The notes beneath the pieces were generated by a model that worked only from the letters and a program-made list of their open reading frames with translations, ran no database searches and was not told the DNA's origin. From the NCBI RefSeq assembly GCF_003390915.1, contig NZ_QMEM01000001.1:248001-312000 (forward strand): a stretch of DNA of 64,000 nucleotides. The letters run 5' to 3'. Source of the DNA: Lewinella sp. IMCC34183 (lineage in GTDB: Bacteria; Bacteroidota; Bacteroidia; Chitinophagales; Saprospiraceae). Within the stretch, counting starts at the first letter, position 1. Each line of letters begins with the position of its first letter. The position numbers were made by a program, and so were the translations under genes. Of the stretch, positions 32,494 through 41,549 are shown piece after piece.

Positions 32494-33183
32494 ATGCAAA
32501 AACGCGTCACCGATGCGCGCGCCGCGATTGCCGGTATCACCGACGGCATGACCCTCATGCTGGGCGGCTTCGGCCTCTGCGGTATCCCCGAAAAGTGCAT
32601 TGCCGCCATGGCCGACAGCGGCGTCACCGACCTCACGTGTATCTCCAACAATGCCGGCGTCGACGGCTTTGGCCTTGGCCTGCTGCTGCAGAGCCGGCAG
32701 ATCAGGAAGATGATCGCGAGCTACGTGGGCGAGAACGCCGAATTCGAGCGGCAGATGCTGAGCGGCGATCTCGAGGTCGACCTCATCCCCCAGGGAAGCC
32801 TGGCCGAGCGCTGCCGGGCCGGTGGAGCCGGTATCCCCGCTTTCTTCACCCCCGCCGGCTACGGCACGGAAGTCGGTGAGGGCAAAGAGGTACGGGAATT
32901 TGGCGGCAAGCCCCACATCCTGGAAACGGCGCTGACCGCCGACTTCGCCATCGTCAAGGCGTGGAAGGGCGACACCGACGGCAACCTCATCTACAAGGGC
33001 ACGGCCCGCAACTTCAACCCGGTCATGGCCATGGCCGGTCGCATCACCATCGCCGAGGTCGAAGAGCTGGTCGAGCCAGGCGAGTTGGACCCCAATCAGA
33101 TCCACACCCCCGGGGTATTCGTACAGCGCATCTTCCAAGGTCGTGACTACGAGAAACGCATCGAAAAACGCACAATCCGCTAA
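32494..33183 (+). CDS. scoA: 3-oxoacid (succinyl-CoA) CoA-transferase subunit A
   Basis: A 229-residue alpha subunit of a two-gene family I CoA-transferase that moves CoA between succinyl-CoA and acetoacetate or similar acids. The subunit A fingerprint [10 protein letters not shown] is at about residues 27-36, with [42 protein letters not shown] and [22 protein letters not shown] following. Length and motifs match ScoA/LpsI-type subunits. It lies four bases ahead of the subunit B gene. A mid-strength promoter may lie in the 79 bp upstream, but I see no clear box. Confidence 0.95.
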   Translation: MQKRVTDARAAIAGITDGMTLMLGGFGLCGIPEKCIAAMADSGVTDLTCISNNAGVDGFGLGLLLQSRQIRKMIASYVGENAEFERQMLSGDLEVDLIPQGSLAERCRAGGAGIPAFFTPAGYGTEVGEGKEVREFGGKPHILETALTADFAIVKAWKGDTDGNLIYKGTARNFNPVMAMAGRITIAEVEELVEPGELDPNQIHTPGVFVQRIFQGRDYEKRIEKRTIR

Positions 33184-33187
33184 GCTC

Positions 33188-33847
33188 ATGCTAGACAAAA
33201 CAGGAATCGCGAAACGCATCTCCCGGGAGCTCGAGGACGGCTGGTACGTCAATCTCGGCATTGGCATCCCCACCCTCGTGGCCAATTTCGTGCCCGAAGG
33301 CATCGACGTCACCTTCCAGTCGGAGAACGGCATCCTCGGCATGGGGCCCTTCCCTACTGAGGAGGAGGTAGACGCCGACCTCATCAACGCCGGAAAACAG
33401 ACCATCACCGCATTGCCGGGGGCGGCAATCTTCGACAGTGCCACGAGCTTTGCCATGATCCGCGGACAGCACATCCAGCTGACGGTCCTCGGCGCCATGG
33501 AAGTGTCCGACACAGGCGATATCGCTAACTGGAAAATCCCCGGCAAGCTGGTCAAGGGCATGGGCGGCGCCATGGACCTCGTAGCCTCGGCCCAGAACAT
33601 TATCGTCGCCATGATGCATACGAACCGCGCTGGCGAAAGCAAGCTGCTGCGGGAGTGCAGCCTGCCCCTCACCGGGGTGAACTGCGTGAAGAAGGTCGTC
33701 ACGAACCTGGCCGTCCTCGAGGTCACCCCCGATCGCGGCTTCCGGTTGCTGGAGCGGGGCCCCGGCGTAAGCGTACAGGAGATCCGCGACGCTACTGCCG
33801 GCCGGCTGCTGGTGGAGGGCGATGTTCCGGAAATGAAGCTGGACTAG
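33188..33847 (+). CDS. scoB: 3-oxoacid CoA-transferase subunit B
   Basis: A 219-residue beta subunit. The catalytic glutamate lies in [11 protein letters not shown] (about residues 45-55), where it forms the glutamyl-CoA intermediate. [13 protein letters not shown] and [14 protein letters not shown] are further family segments. The open frame extends 15 codons upstream, overlapping the subunit A gene, but ATG 33188 gives the normal start ([11 protein letters not shown]). The TAG stop is directly followed by the GTG start of kdsB, with no spacer. Confidence 0.95.
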   Translation: MLDKTGIAKRISRELEDGWYVNLGIGIPTLVANFVPEGIDVTFQSENGILGMGPFPTEEEVDADLINAGKQTITALPGAAIFDSATSFAMIRGQHIQLTVLGAMEVSDTGDIANWKIPGKLVKGMGGAMDLVASAQNIIVAMMHTNRAGESKLLRECSLPLTGVNCVKKVVTNLAVLEVTPDRGFRLLERGPGVSVQEIRDATAGRLLVEGDVPEMKLD

Positions 33848-34585
33848 GTGGTTCTCGCGGTCATTCCCGCCCGGTACGCGAGTACGCGGCTTCCCGGTAA
33901 ACCCCTGCTTGACCTGGGCGGTGAATCGCTGGTGCAGCGGGTGTATGGCGCCGTTCGCGGAGCCGGGGTAGTCGACGAAGTGGTCGTTGCCACGGACGAC
34001 GAGCGCATCCTGCAGCACGTTCGCGGGTTCGGCGGGGCGGCCGTCATGACATCCGCCGATCATCCCTCCGGCACCGACCGCGTGGCCGAGGCGGCACGGG
34101 CGTACCCCACCGCCGACCTGGTCGTTAACGTACAGGGAGATGAACCCTTTCTCCTTCCGGAGCAGCTTGCCGCCGTCGTGGCCCCCTTCTCCGATGATGC
34201 CGTGGACATTGCCACCCTGGCTACACCGATCCGCGACGAGCATGCCCTCCTGTCGCCCAACGTGGTGAAGGTGGTGCGCGGCACCGCAGGGCAGGCACTT
34301 TACTTTAGCCGCCACGCCATTCCCTACTTGCACGACCTGCCCGTCGGCCGGTGGATCGATGAGGGCAACCACCTCCAGCACATCGGCCTCTACGCCTTTC
34401 GCGCGCCCGTACTGCAGCTTCTGACCCGCCTCTCCCCCGGTGAGCTCGAGCGACAGGAATCCCTGGAGCAACTCCGCTGGCTGGCTACCGGCCACCGCAT
34501 CCACGTAGCGCTCACCGACCGTCCCAGCCTGGGCATCGACACCCCGGCCGACCTTGCAGAGGCCCTCCGCCGGTTTGGCGGCTAG
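33848..34585 (+). CDS. kdsB: CMP-KDO synthetase (3-deoxy-manno-octulosonate cytidylyltransferase)
   Basis: A 245-residue nucleotidyltransferase that activates KDO for lipopolysaccharide core synthesis. Typical motifs: IPARYASTRLPGKPL, the nucleotide site DEVVVATDDERI, VVNVQGDEPF and the sequence YFSRHAIPY with IGLYAFR near the sugar site. Length fits (E. coli KdsB 248). It starts with GTG immediately after the scoB stop, an odd partner for an LPS gene, so coupling to the CoA-transferase operon is likely positional. It ends 5 bp before the convergent NUDIX gene. Confidence 0.95.
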   Translation: MVLAVIPARYASTRLPGKPLLDLGGESLVQRVYGAVRGAGVVDEVVVATDDERILQHVRGFGGAAVMTSADHPSGTDRVAEAARAYPTADLVVNVQGDEPFLLPEQLAAVVAPFSDDAVDIATLATPIRDEHALLSPNVVKVVRGTAGQALYFSRHAIPYLHDLPVGRWIDEGNHLQHIGLYAFRAPVLQLLTRLSPGELERQESLEQLRWLATGHRIHVALTDRPSLGIDTPADLAEALRRFGG

Positions 34586-34590
34586 CGGCT

Positions 34591-35133
34591 TCATTTCCCC
34601 ACGTCCGGATAGCTGCTGCGGTGCAGCTGGCGGTGGCCCGTGGCGCGGTCGGCGAAATACCGACGCAGGGTAAAGGCCGAGGACGTGAAGGCGATGTCGT
34701 CCCACGGGATCTCGGCCTCGGTGAATAACCGACTTTCCAGGCTTTCGGGCCCGACGCCGTAAGCGCCGTCCACCAGATCCCCGACGAATTGCAGGTATAC
34801 CTGGCCGATACGTTCGATGTTGTAGAGGGTGATGAGGTAGTCTACCTCAACCTCGGCGGCCGCTTCCTCACGTACCTCCCGCCGGGCGCCTTCCACTACC
34901 GACTCCCCGTTCTCGAGGTAGCCGCTGGGCACGTTCCACAGTCCCCGCATGGGTGATATGGCCCGCCGGCAGAGCAGCACCCGGTCCTCCCAGACGGGCA
35001 GGCAGCCGGTGACCACCTTCGGATTCTGGTAGTGGACCGTTCCGCAGTTTTCGCACACGTAGCGGGCGTGTGTGTCGCCGGGCGGCACCGCAAAGGTGAG
35101 CTCGGAAGACCCGCAGTGGGAACAGAAATTCAT
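34591..35133 (-). CDS. NUDIX hydrolase with N-terminal zinc ribbon
   Basis: A 180-residue hydrolase. The N terminus is a zinc ribbon with CSHCG (residues 3-7) and CENCG about 28 residues later, as in NADH pyrophosphatase-like proteins. A NUDIX fold follows with the box starting at GYLENGE and ending at the REVREEAAAE helix (GX5EX7REUXEE pattern). It may hydrolyse NAD(H), ADP-ribose or another nucleoside diphosphate derivative. The frame continues 28 codons upstream through a hairpin, but ATG 35133 places the zinc ribbon at the start. It is downstream of susD on the same strand, separated by a terminator. Confidence 0.9.
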   Translation of the reverse strand: MNFCSHCGSSELTFAVPPGDTHARYVCENCGTVHYQNPKVVTGCLPVWEDRVLLCRRAISPMRGLWNVPSGYLENGESVVEGARREVREEAAAEVEVDYLITLYNIERIGQVYLQFVGDLVDGAYGVGPESLESRLFTEAEIPWDDIAFTSSAFTLRRYFADRATGHRQLHRSSYPDVGK

Positions 35134-35157
35134 AGGCTGGCAACTTACGTAAACGAA

Positions 35158-35190
35158 GACGCCCCGCTTCCTGTGGGGAAGCGGGGCGTC
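35158..35190 (-). terminator. Terminator between susD and the NUDIX gene
   Basis: GACGCCCCGCTTCC (35158-35171) and GGAAGCGGGGCGTC (35177-35190) make a perfect 14-bp stem with a 5-nt loop. On the minus strand it is followed by a T-rich stretch (TTCGTTTACG). It lies 23 nt after the susD stop codon and would end the susCD transcript. Confidence 0.75.
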
Positions 35191-35213
35191 GAAGATGGCG
35201 GAAAATTCGCGAT

Positions 35214-36782
35214 TCAATACCCTTGGTTCTGCTGCAGGTTGCTGTTGGCATTCAACTGAGGGGCGGGGATCGGGAAGAGGTTGGCGGTTTCGGGCTGGGG
35301 CGACTTGAACGGCCAGGTGCCCGAAGCGAAGGCACCGAAGCGGATCAGGTCGGTCCGGCGCAGGCCTTCGTAGAAAAATTCCCGGCCGCGCTCGGCGAGC
35401 ATCTCCTCCATATCTACATCGTCCATGTCCTCCAGTCCGGCGCGGTTGCGGATCATGTTGACCAGCATGGCCCCGCCGTCGTCGCCCTGCCGCATCTGGG
35501 CCTCGGCCTTGTTGAGCAGCACCTCGGCGTAGCGGACAATCGGGAAGTCGTTCGGAATGGTGCTCGGAGAGCCGTTGGGGATCTCGTACTTATATATCCG
35601 TACCCCTGCCTGCCGGTAGGCATTCGGGAAGAGCGCGTTCAGTTCCGGGGTGTGGACCACGCCGGGTCCGTCGGGGTCGGTAGCGACGCCGTCCTCCAGG
35701 ATGTCCTCACCGTTAGCCGCGTATTGCGGTCCGGCCAGGAAGTTACCCCGGGTGTAGCTACCGTACTCGCCCTTACGGAGATCATCGTCGTCGTAGCTAT
35801 TGTAGAACTCCGAGAGGCTGCAGTAGCCGTTCCAGGGCTGCTCCTGCAGGCTGAAGGTGGTCTGACTGACGTAGTGGAGCGTCTGCATGGGAATGTTGAA
35901 GCCTCCTGCCACGGCGGGCGCGTCGTAGGGGATGACCCACATGTTCTCCGACGTTGAGTTGAACCCGTTGTCGTTGTCGACGGAGAAGTTGTCAAAGTAA
36001 TCATCGGTAAGCGAGTAAAGCCCGCTGTTGATGACTTCATCGGCCATCTGCTCGGCCTCCGCGTAGCGGGGGGTGCCGGTGTACACTTCGGCGTTAAGGT
36101 AGAGGCGGGAGAGAAGTGCCCGGTTCACCCAATAATTGATCTTACCGTAAGTGTTGATCGATTTCTCCTCTAGCAGTCCGGAAGCGGCATCCAGTAATTC
36201 GGTCTCCACGAAGTTGAAGATTTCGGCGCGTGACGCTTGCACCGGGCTGAGGTCGGTCAGGTCGGAGTCCTCGGTGATCAACGGCACGCTACCGAAAGCG
36301 TCCATGAGGAGCATGTACCAGTAGGCGCGCAGACTGCGAATTTCCGAGAGGTAAAGCGCCTTGTCCTCGTCAGTGATGGCGTCGGTTTCCTGGATCGTCT
36401 GGATAACCAGGTTGGTCTGCTGTACCCCCTGGTACAGGAATACCCACGCGTTGTTGAACTGCTGATCCGTGGCGTCAAAGGTTAACTGGTGGGTCCGCAG
36501 CCAGATGCCGCCGTCGAACCAGTCGGAACCCCGCTGGGGAATGGCGACCTCATCGCTCGAGACCTCCTGAATGCTCATGTAACTGTTGTGGTTCATCATC
36601 GGGAACAAACGCGTGTAGGCACTCAGGTACAGGCCGATCACGTCGCCCTGACCAGCGGGGAAATTATCGTTGGAAAGGTCGGAGAACAGTTCCGGATCGA
36701 GGTCCGTACAGGAATTGAAGGGCAGGACGAGCGCTACCGCCATTGCGATACCGAGCACCCTGGATTTAATGTTGAAGTTCAT
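35214..36782 (-). CDS. SusD/RagB family nutrient-binding lipoprotein
   Basis: A 522-residue outer-membrane lipoprotein that forms the lid of a SusC transporter. The signal ends in LPFNSC (Cys about 24) followed by TDLDPELFSDL. The helical SusD core has the TPR-like helices and the characteristic AYWYMLLMDAFGSVPLI, FPIVRYAEVLLNKAEAQ and EFFYEGLRRTDLIRFG, together with a Trp/Tyr-rich substrate face. The ligand cannot be told from sequence. It follows susC by 33 bp in the same operon. No sugar-cleaving enzyme or sigma/anti-sigma pair flanks the locus. Confidence 0.95.
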   Translation of the reverse strand: MNFNIKSRVLGIAMAVALVLPFNSCTDLDPELFSDLSNDNFPAGQGDVIGLYLSAYTRLFPMMNHNSYMSIQEVSSDEVAIPQRGSDWFDGGIWLRTHQLTFDATDQQFNNAWVFLYQGVQQTNLVIQTIQETDAITDEDKALYLSEIRSLRAYWYMLLMDAFGSVPLITEDSDLTDLSPVQASRAEIFNFVETELLDAASGLLEEKSINTYGKINYWVNRALLSRLYLNAEVYTGTPRYAEAEQMADEVINSGLYSLTDDYFDNFSVDNDNGFNSTSENMWVIPYDAPAVAGGFNIPMQTLHYVSQTTFSLQEQPWNGYCSLSEFYNSYDDDDLRKGEYGSYTRGNFLAGPQYAANGEDILEDGVATDPDGPGVVHTPELNALFPNAYRQAGVRIYKYEIPNGSPSTIPNDFPIVRYAEVLLNKAEAQMRQGDDGGAMLVNMIRNRAGLEDMDDVDMEEMLAERGREFFYEGLRRTDLIRFGAFASGTWPFKSPQPETANLFPIPAPQLNANSNLQQNQGY

Positions 36783-36815
36783 TCTGATTGATTTGTGGTT
36801 TGAGCCGGCGGGTGC

Positions 36816-39800
36816 TTAGAAGCCCACGTTGAGGCCCAGGGTGATGGTCCGGGTGCGGAAGTAGGTGCTGCGGCGGTCAATTCCGGGGCTGAGGGTGCTC
36901 TCGCCGCCGTCCACAAACCCGTTGCCGTTTACGTCGTCGAAGAACCGGATGTTGGGGTCAACGCCGGTGTAGTCCGTGATGTAAAACAGGTTCTGGCCGG
37001 AAGCGTAGACCCGCAGGTTCTTGAACCCGCCGCCGTCACCCAGATCGAAGGTGTAACCGAGCTGGGCGTTGTCCAGCGCTACGAAGCTTGCGTCTTCGAC
37101 GAAGTAGTCGCTGAACTGCGGCGCCGCCGTGATATTCGGCTGGTAGAGATCGGTGATGAGAATGTTGTCGATCGGACGGCTGATCAGGTTACCGGCCTGT
37201 CCGTAGAAGTTGCGCGACAGGTTAGCCAGGTCGTGACCGAAATCGCCCCGCAGGAAGAAGCTGAAGTCGGCATTGCCAAAGGTGAAGGTATTGGACAGAC
37301 CGAGGCTGAAGTCCGGCAAACCGTTACCCACCAACACTTTTTGCCCCTCGTTGAGGTAGACGAAGTCATTGGAGTTCGAGTTTACTGTCGCCTCTACGTC
37401 CAGCTGGCGGGTGTAGATTCCTCCGAAGTCGGCACCGAAGACGAGCCGGCTGATCGGATCGCCGTTCTGACCCGGCGCACCGGGGGTGGTCGACTGAATA
37501 TCCTGGTTGTTGTTAAAGCTGAAATCGGGATCGTTGCCGTTGTCCTCCAGGCGGGTATTGATGGAGGAAAAGACCAGGCGGGGCTCCCAGCTGGCATTCT
37601 CGCCCAGCTGGGTGAAGTAGCCGAGCGAGACCTCCACGCCCGAGTTCACGAGGTCGGCGTTGTTGAGGTTGGCCTGGATCGTGGGGATCAGGAAGGGCGG
37701 ACTCGGTACCTCGGCGGTCACCAGCAGGTTGCGGGTGCGGCGGATGAAATAGTCTACGGTACCCGTAAAGGCGTAGTCCCCGAAGGCAAAGTCAATGCCC
37801 GCGTTGAACTCACCCTTCTTCTCGAATTTCAGTTGATCGTTGGCGTTGGAAATGGGGCCTACGGCGGTGTTGTATGCACCGGCCTGGGGGTACTGGCCTA
37901 CGCCGTTGAAGCGCTGGATGTAGTCGTAGTTGCCGGGGGGCAGCGATCCCGTGATGCCGTAACCGACGCGCAGTTTCAGGTTATCGGCGAAGCCCAGTCC
38001 GAAGGCGTCGACCAGGTCGGCGCTGGCCGAGATGGCCGGGAAGATGTCGTACTGGTTGTCGAGACTGTTGCGGCTGGTACCGTCGCGCCGTACCGAAGCG
38101 GTCACGTTGTAGGCGGAACCCAGGTTGAAACGGGCCCGGCCGAAGAAGCCGATGACGCGGTAAAGCCCGCGTCCCGAGGCGGTCTGGACGGTACCCAGGC
38201 CGATGGCGGTCAGCTGTCCGAGATTGTTGCCACCGAAGGCGTCCGAGACGGTACCGAAGCCACCGGAGTTAAAGAAGGAATTGTTGTATTCCTGCCAGCT
38301 GTAACCGGCCAGCAGCTCGAGACCGTTGTCGCCGAGGTCGAGGTTGTAGGTCGTCGTCACCTCGAAGAGGTCATTGCGCTCGTCGTTGTTGTAGCGCTGG
38401 GCGTAGCCGGCCGTGAGGGGGTTACCGCCCGGGTTGGCCTGGCCGGCGAAGGCGCTGGCCTGGGAAGCGGTGGAGGTACCCACGCGCTGCAGGCGGTTGC
38501 GCGAGTAGCTGATGTTGAACTGCCAGTTATCGAGGATATTGTACGTGGCCCCTACGCTGTAGAGTACGGTGGTGGTTTGTTCGTTGCGGGCGGTAAGGCG
38601 GGCGATGGCGACCGGGTTGAAGTAATCGAAGTTATCGATGCGGAAGTAGCCGCCGTACCCGCGGTTGCTGGTGCGGATGATTGATTCGGGTACGTCGTAA
38701 CCGGCGGCACCGGCCAGCACCGGGGCGGTCGGGTTGTAGGTGATCGCGTAGCGGTAGGCGTTGTTGTTGAAAATGTCCGCATCGCGGTCGGTGGCCGTGA
38801 TGTTGAGGTTCAGCGAGAGACGGTCGTCGAAGGCGCGCTGGGTAAAGTTGACCCGACCGTTGAGCTGCTGGAAACCATCGTTCACCACCCCGATGCCCTT
38901 GATGTCGCGGTAGTTGGCCGAAGCCCGGAAGGTGCTGCTGCCCGATCCGCCGGCGTAGCTGACGTTGTGTACGTGGCTGACGCCCGTACGGGTTACCTCA
39001 TCGACCCAGTCGGTTTCCCCTCCGTAGTTATTGCTGTTGGCGATTTCCGATCCGGTGGGTAGGCCGGAAGGATCCTCGGACCGGGAGCGGAAGAGGTCGC
39101 CCACGCGTTCCAGCTCGCTGAGGTAGGTGGCGGCGTCGGCGGTGCTGGGGGCCTTGCCAATGTCCTCGAACGATACATAGCCACGGTAATCGATGACCGG
39201 GTCACCGGCCACGCCTTTCTTGGTGGTAATGATGATCACTCCGGCGGAGGCCTGGATGCCGTAGATCGCCGCGGCGGATCCGTCCTTGAGCACGTTGACC
39301 GACGCGATATCCGCGGGGTCTACCGTATTGAGGTTAGCGCCTACGACACCGTCGATGATGACGAGTGGGCTCTGGTTGCCACCGAAGGAGGACAGACCAC
39401 GGAGGCGGATCTGGCTACCGCCGTTGACGTTGCCGCCCGGCTTGGAAATGGTGAGGCCGGCGACCTTTCCCTGGATCAGCTGGGTGGGGTCGTTAATGTT
39501 GCCTGCGTTAAAGTCGTCCTCGTCAATGGTGGTCACCGCACTGGTCACCTGCTTCTGGGTGACGCTGCCGTACCCTACCACCACTACCTCGTCCAGCAGC
39601 TCGCCCGAGGTCAGCTGAATGTTGAGGGTGGTTTCGCCGGTCAGGGGAATGGTCTGGCTGGCGTAGCCGGTGTAGGAAACGGTGAGGCTTTCAGCGCCGG
39701 CGGGGACGTTGACGCTGAAGTTGCCGTCGAAGTCGGTAACGGTTCCGGTGGAAGTACCCGTCACGAGCACGCTGGCGCCGATTAGGGGGTCGCCGTTTTC

Positions 39801-39914
39801 GCCATCCGTGATCGTACCGGAAACGGTCGTCTGCGCCAGGGCGGCCGACGACGCGAACAGTACGAGCACGAAGGGAAGAAAACCACGAGTAAGGTGGTAA
39901 AGATTGAGCTTCAT
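36816..39914 (-). CDS. SusC/RagA family TonB-dependent outer membrane transporter
   Basis: A 1032-residue outer-membrane transporter. After the signal (FVLVLFASSAALAQ) comes a CarboxypepD_reg-like domain (VSGTITDGENGDPLIGASVLV, residues about 30-110), the SusC-specific linker VVVGYGSVTQKQVTSAV, a plug domain (LIQGKVAGLTISKPGG, IRLRGLSS, PLVIIDGVVG) and a 22-strand type barrel that ends in Phe (TITLGLNVGF). It imports an unknown oligosaccharide or peptide, energised by TonB; a TonB-like gene is at 49765, not adjacent. The 350-bp upstream region is non-coding. Confidence 0.96.
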   Translation of the reverse strand: MKLNLYHLTRGFLPFVLVLFASSAALAQTTVSGTITDGENGDPLIGASVLVTGTSTGTVTDFDGNFSVNVPAGAESLTVSYTGYASQTIPLTGETTLNIQLTSGELLDEVVVVGYGSVTQKQVTSAVTTIDEDDFNAGNINDPTQLIQGKVAGLTISKPGGNVNGGSQIRLRGLSSFGGNQSPLVIIDGVVGANLNTVDPADIASVNVLKDGSAAAIYGIQASAGVIIITTKKGVAGDPVIDYRGYVSFEDIGKAPSTADAATYLSELERVGDLFRSRSEDPSGLPTGSEIANSNNYGGETDWVDEVTRTGVSHVHNVSYAGGSGSSTFRASANYRDIKGIGVVNDGFQQLNGRVNFTQRAFDDRLSLNLNITATDRDADIFNNNAYRYAITYNPTAPVLAGAAGYDVPESIIRTSNRGYGGYFRIDNFDYFNPVAIARLTARNEQTTTVLYSVGATYNILDNWQFNISYSRNRLQRVGTSTASQASAFAGQANPGGNPLTAGYAQRYNNDERNDLFEVTTTYNLDLGDNGLELLAGYSWQEYNNSFFNSGGFGTVSDAFGGNNLGQLTAIGLGTVQTASGRGLYRVIGFFGRARFNLGSAYNVTASVRRDGTSRNSLDNQYDIFPAISASADLVDAFGLGFADNLKLRVGYGITGSLPPGNYDYIQRFNGVGQYPQAGAYNTAVGPISNANDQLKFEKKGEFNAGIDFAFGDYAFTGTVDYFIRRTRNLLVTAEVPSPPFLIPTIQANLNNADLVNSGVEVSLGYFTQLGENASWEPRLVFSSINTRLEDNGNDPDFSFNNNQDIQSTTPGAPGQNGDPISRLVFGADFGGIYTRQLDVEATVNSNSNDFVYLNEGQKVLVGNGLPDFSLGLSNTFTFGNADFSFFLRGDFGHDLANLSRNFYGQAGNLISRPIDNILITDLYQPNITAAPQFSDYFVEDASFVALDNAQLGYTFDLGDGGGFKNLRVYASGQNLFYITDYTGVDPNIRFFDDVNGNGFVDGGESTLSPGIDRRSTYFRTRTITLGLNVGF

Positions 39915-40269
39915 ACGATTAGTTGATATAATGATCGGTAGTTGTGTACGGAGGGGTCACAGCAACGGCCTTTCCGGCGGGTGCGGGGGACAGGTTCCCG
40001 GACATAGGTCCGGAGGGACAGCGAAAAGGGAGGCCAACCGGCCGTGAGTGTTGCATGATCGAAACGAAGGCCGGTACGTCCGGCAAAAAAGAAGGAAATT
40101 CAGCGGAATCCGCGCGAAACGAAAACCAAACCCGTCAAATCGGCTTTGCCGGAGCAGGGCCCTGGCCACGCTTGTAGGTAGTCCTTGTAACGGCGAAAAA
40201 CTCCATTCGCTGCTTATTGTTTAACTAAGTTACCCAAACAATTTCATTTTCCACAGCCCCTTAAAACAA
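39915..40269. other. Intergenic region between divergent susC and the aspartyl protease gene
   Basis: 355 bp without a supported gene. It holds a perfect small hairpin CCGGAC-atag-GTCCGG at 39998-40013 within the likely susC leader side. The right end (40200-40269) is AT-rich and could hold the promoter of the gene at 40270, although no convincing TAnnTTTG element was found. The one open frame inside (39944-40177) has no features and I do not support it. Confidence 0.4.
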
Positions 40270-41514
40270 ATGATAACACGTTGCACCCGCGTCCGCGTCC
40301 TACTTTTATTGGGATTGGCGTGCTCGTGGGTGACGAACGGACAGCGGCTGGACATGAAGGTTCTGGGCAACCGTAACCTCATCGAGATTCCGTTCGACCT
40401 GGAAAATGACTTTATTGTCATCTCGGTGCTCCTTAACAACACTATCCCCTTGCGCTTCATCGTCGACACGGGAGCGGAGAACACCGTCTTGCTGGACCGC
40501 CGCGTCACCGATCTCCTGGACGTCAATTACCGGCGGTCGTTCCAGGTGCGCGGCGCCGATATCGACAACGAGCTGTTGGCCCACCTGGCCACGGGCGTCA
40601 ACCTGCGGCTCGCCGACCGCCTGCTGGCGCGCAACCGGAGTATCCTGGTCCTGCAGGAGAATTACTTCAACTTCGAGCGGATCACGGGGACCAACATTCA
40701 TGGCATTCTGGGTGCCGATTTCCTGATGCGTTTCGTGCTGGAGATCGATTTCCGCAAGCAGCTTCTCGTGCTCCACGATCCAACCCGCTACCGCCACCCG
40801 CGGTCCCTCACCAAGGTTCCCGCCACCTTCGTCCGCAACCGCCCCTACCTGCTCACCGGGATCGGCGTCCTGCGCGACAGCACCACTGACCGCCGTTTGC
40901 TGATGGATACGGGTGCCGGTCTGAGCCTGTTGCTGCACAGCTTCGTGGGCGCGGAACAGCCTGACCTGCCCGAGCAGACCATTCCGACCTATATCGCCAG
41001 CGGCCTGGGAGGCACCCTCAACGGCAGCGTGGGCCGCAGCCGGACCGTGGAAGTGGGCGACCGCATGCTCACCGGCGTCGTCACCTACTTTCATGAGGTG
41101 GATACGGCCGGACTCCTGTGGTCCAACGACCGCGACGGCCTCATCGGCACCCAGCTGCTGAAGCGTTTCCGGGTGGTGATCGACTATCCACGCGAGGCCG
41201 TATACCTCCGCGCCGAGGGGAGACGCTGGAAGCAGAAATTTCGGTTTGATCGTTCGGGCCTTAGCCTGTTGGCCGGAGGAGACAACCTGCGGATGTATAG
41301 CGTCAGCAACGTGGTACCCGGCAGCCCCGCCGAGCGGGCCGGGGTACAGGTACGCGATCGCCTGCGCGCTATCAACGGCATATCCACTAATCTGCTATCC
41401 CTGGAGGGCATCATCCGCAAACTGCAGGGCCGGGTGGGTAAAAAGATACGGTTGCGCGTTTACCGGGAGGGGCGGCTCTATGAGCTAACTTTCCGGCTCG
41501 AAGAGCTTATTTAA
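40270..41514 (+). CDS. Retropepsin-like aspartyl protease with PDZ domain
   Basis: A 414-residue exported protein (signal VLLLLGLACSWVTNG). It has two retropepsin-like aspartyl protease units, each with its own D-T-G motif: FIVDTGAENTVLL near residue 68 and LLMDTGAGLSLLL near residue 215. A C-terminal PDZ domain (SNVVPGSPAERAGVQVRDRLRAING, about residues 345-410) follows. This tandem aspartyl protease plus PDZ layout is common in Bacteroidota; substrates are unknown. It starts a plus-strand run with the RlpA-like gene (35 bp gap) and the OmpA lipoprotein gene. Confidence 0.9.
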   Translation: MITRCTRVRVLLLLGLACSWVTNGQRLDMKVLGNRNLIEIPFDLENDFIVISVLLNNTIPLRFIVDTGAENTVLLDRRVTDLLDVNYRRSFQVRGADIDNELLAHLATGVNLRLADRLLARNRSILVLQENYFNFERITGTNIHGILGADFLMRFVLEIDFRKQLLVLHDPTRYRHPRSLTKVPATFVRNRPYLLTGIGVLRDSTTDRRLLMDTGAGLSLLLHSFVGAEQPDLPEQTIPTYIASGLGGTLNGSVGRSRTVEVGDRMLTGVVTYFHEVDTAGLLWSNDRDGLIGTQLLKRFRVVIDYPREAVYLRAEGRRWKQKFRFDRSGLSLLAGGDNLRMYSVSNVVPGSPAERAGVQVRDRLRAINGISTNLLSLEGIIRKLQGRVGKKIRLRVYREGRLYELTFRLEELI

Positions 41515-41549
41515 AACATCGCTTTCCGTTTCCGCTTTAATCCACCACC

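Noticed and set aside
33191..34705. Minus-strand open frame of 504 codons opposite scoB-kdsB
   Set aside because: Both genes on the plus strand carry family motifs, so the opposite frame is a shadow.
39944..40177. 77-codon frame in the susC upstream region
   Set aside because: Low-complexity Gly/Arg/Lys-rich product, no promoter-like box and an included hairpin; likely leader DNA.
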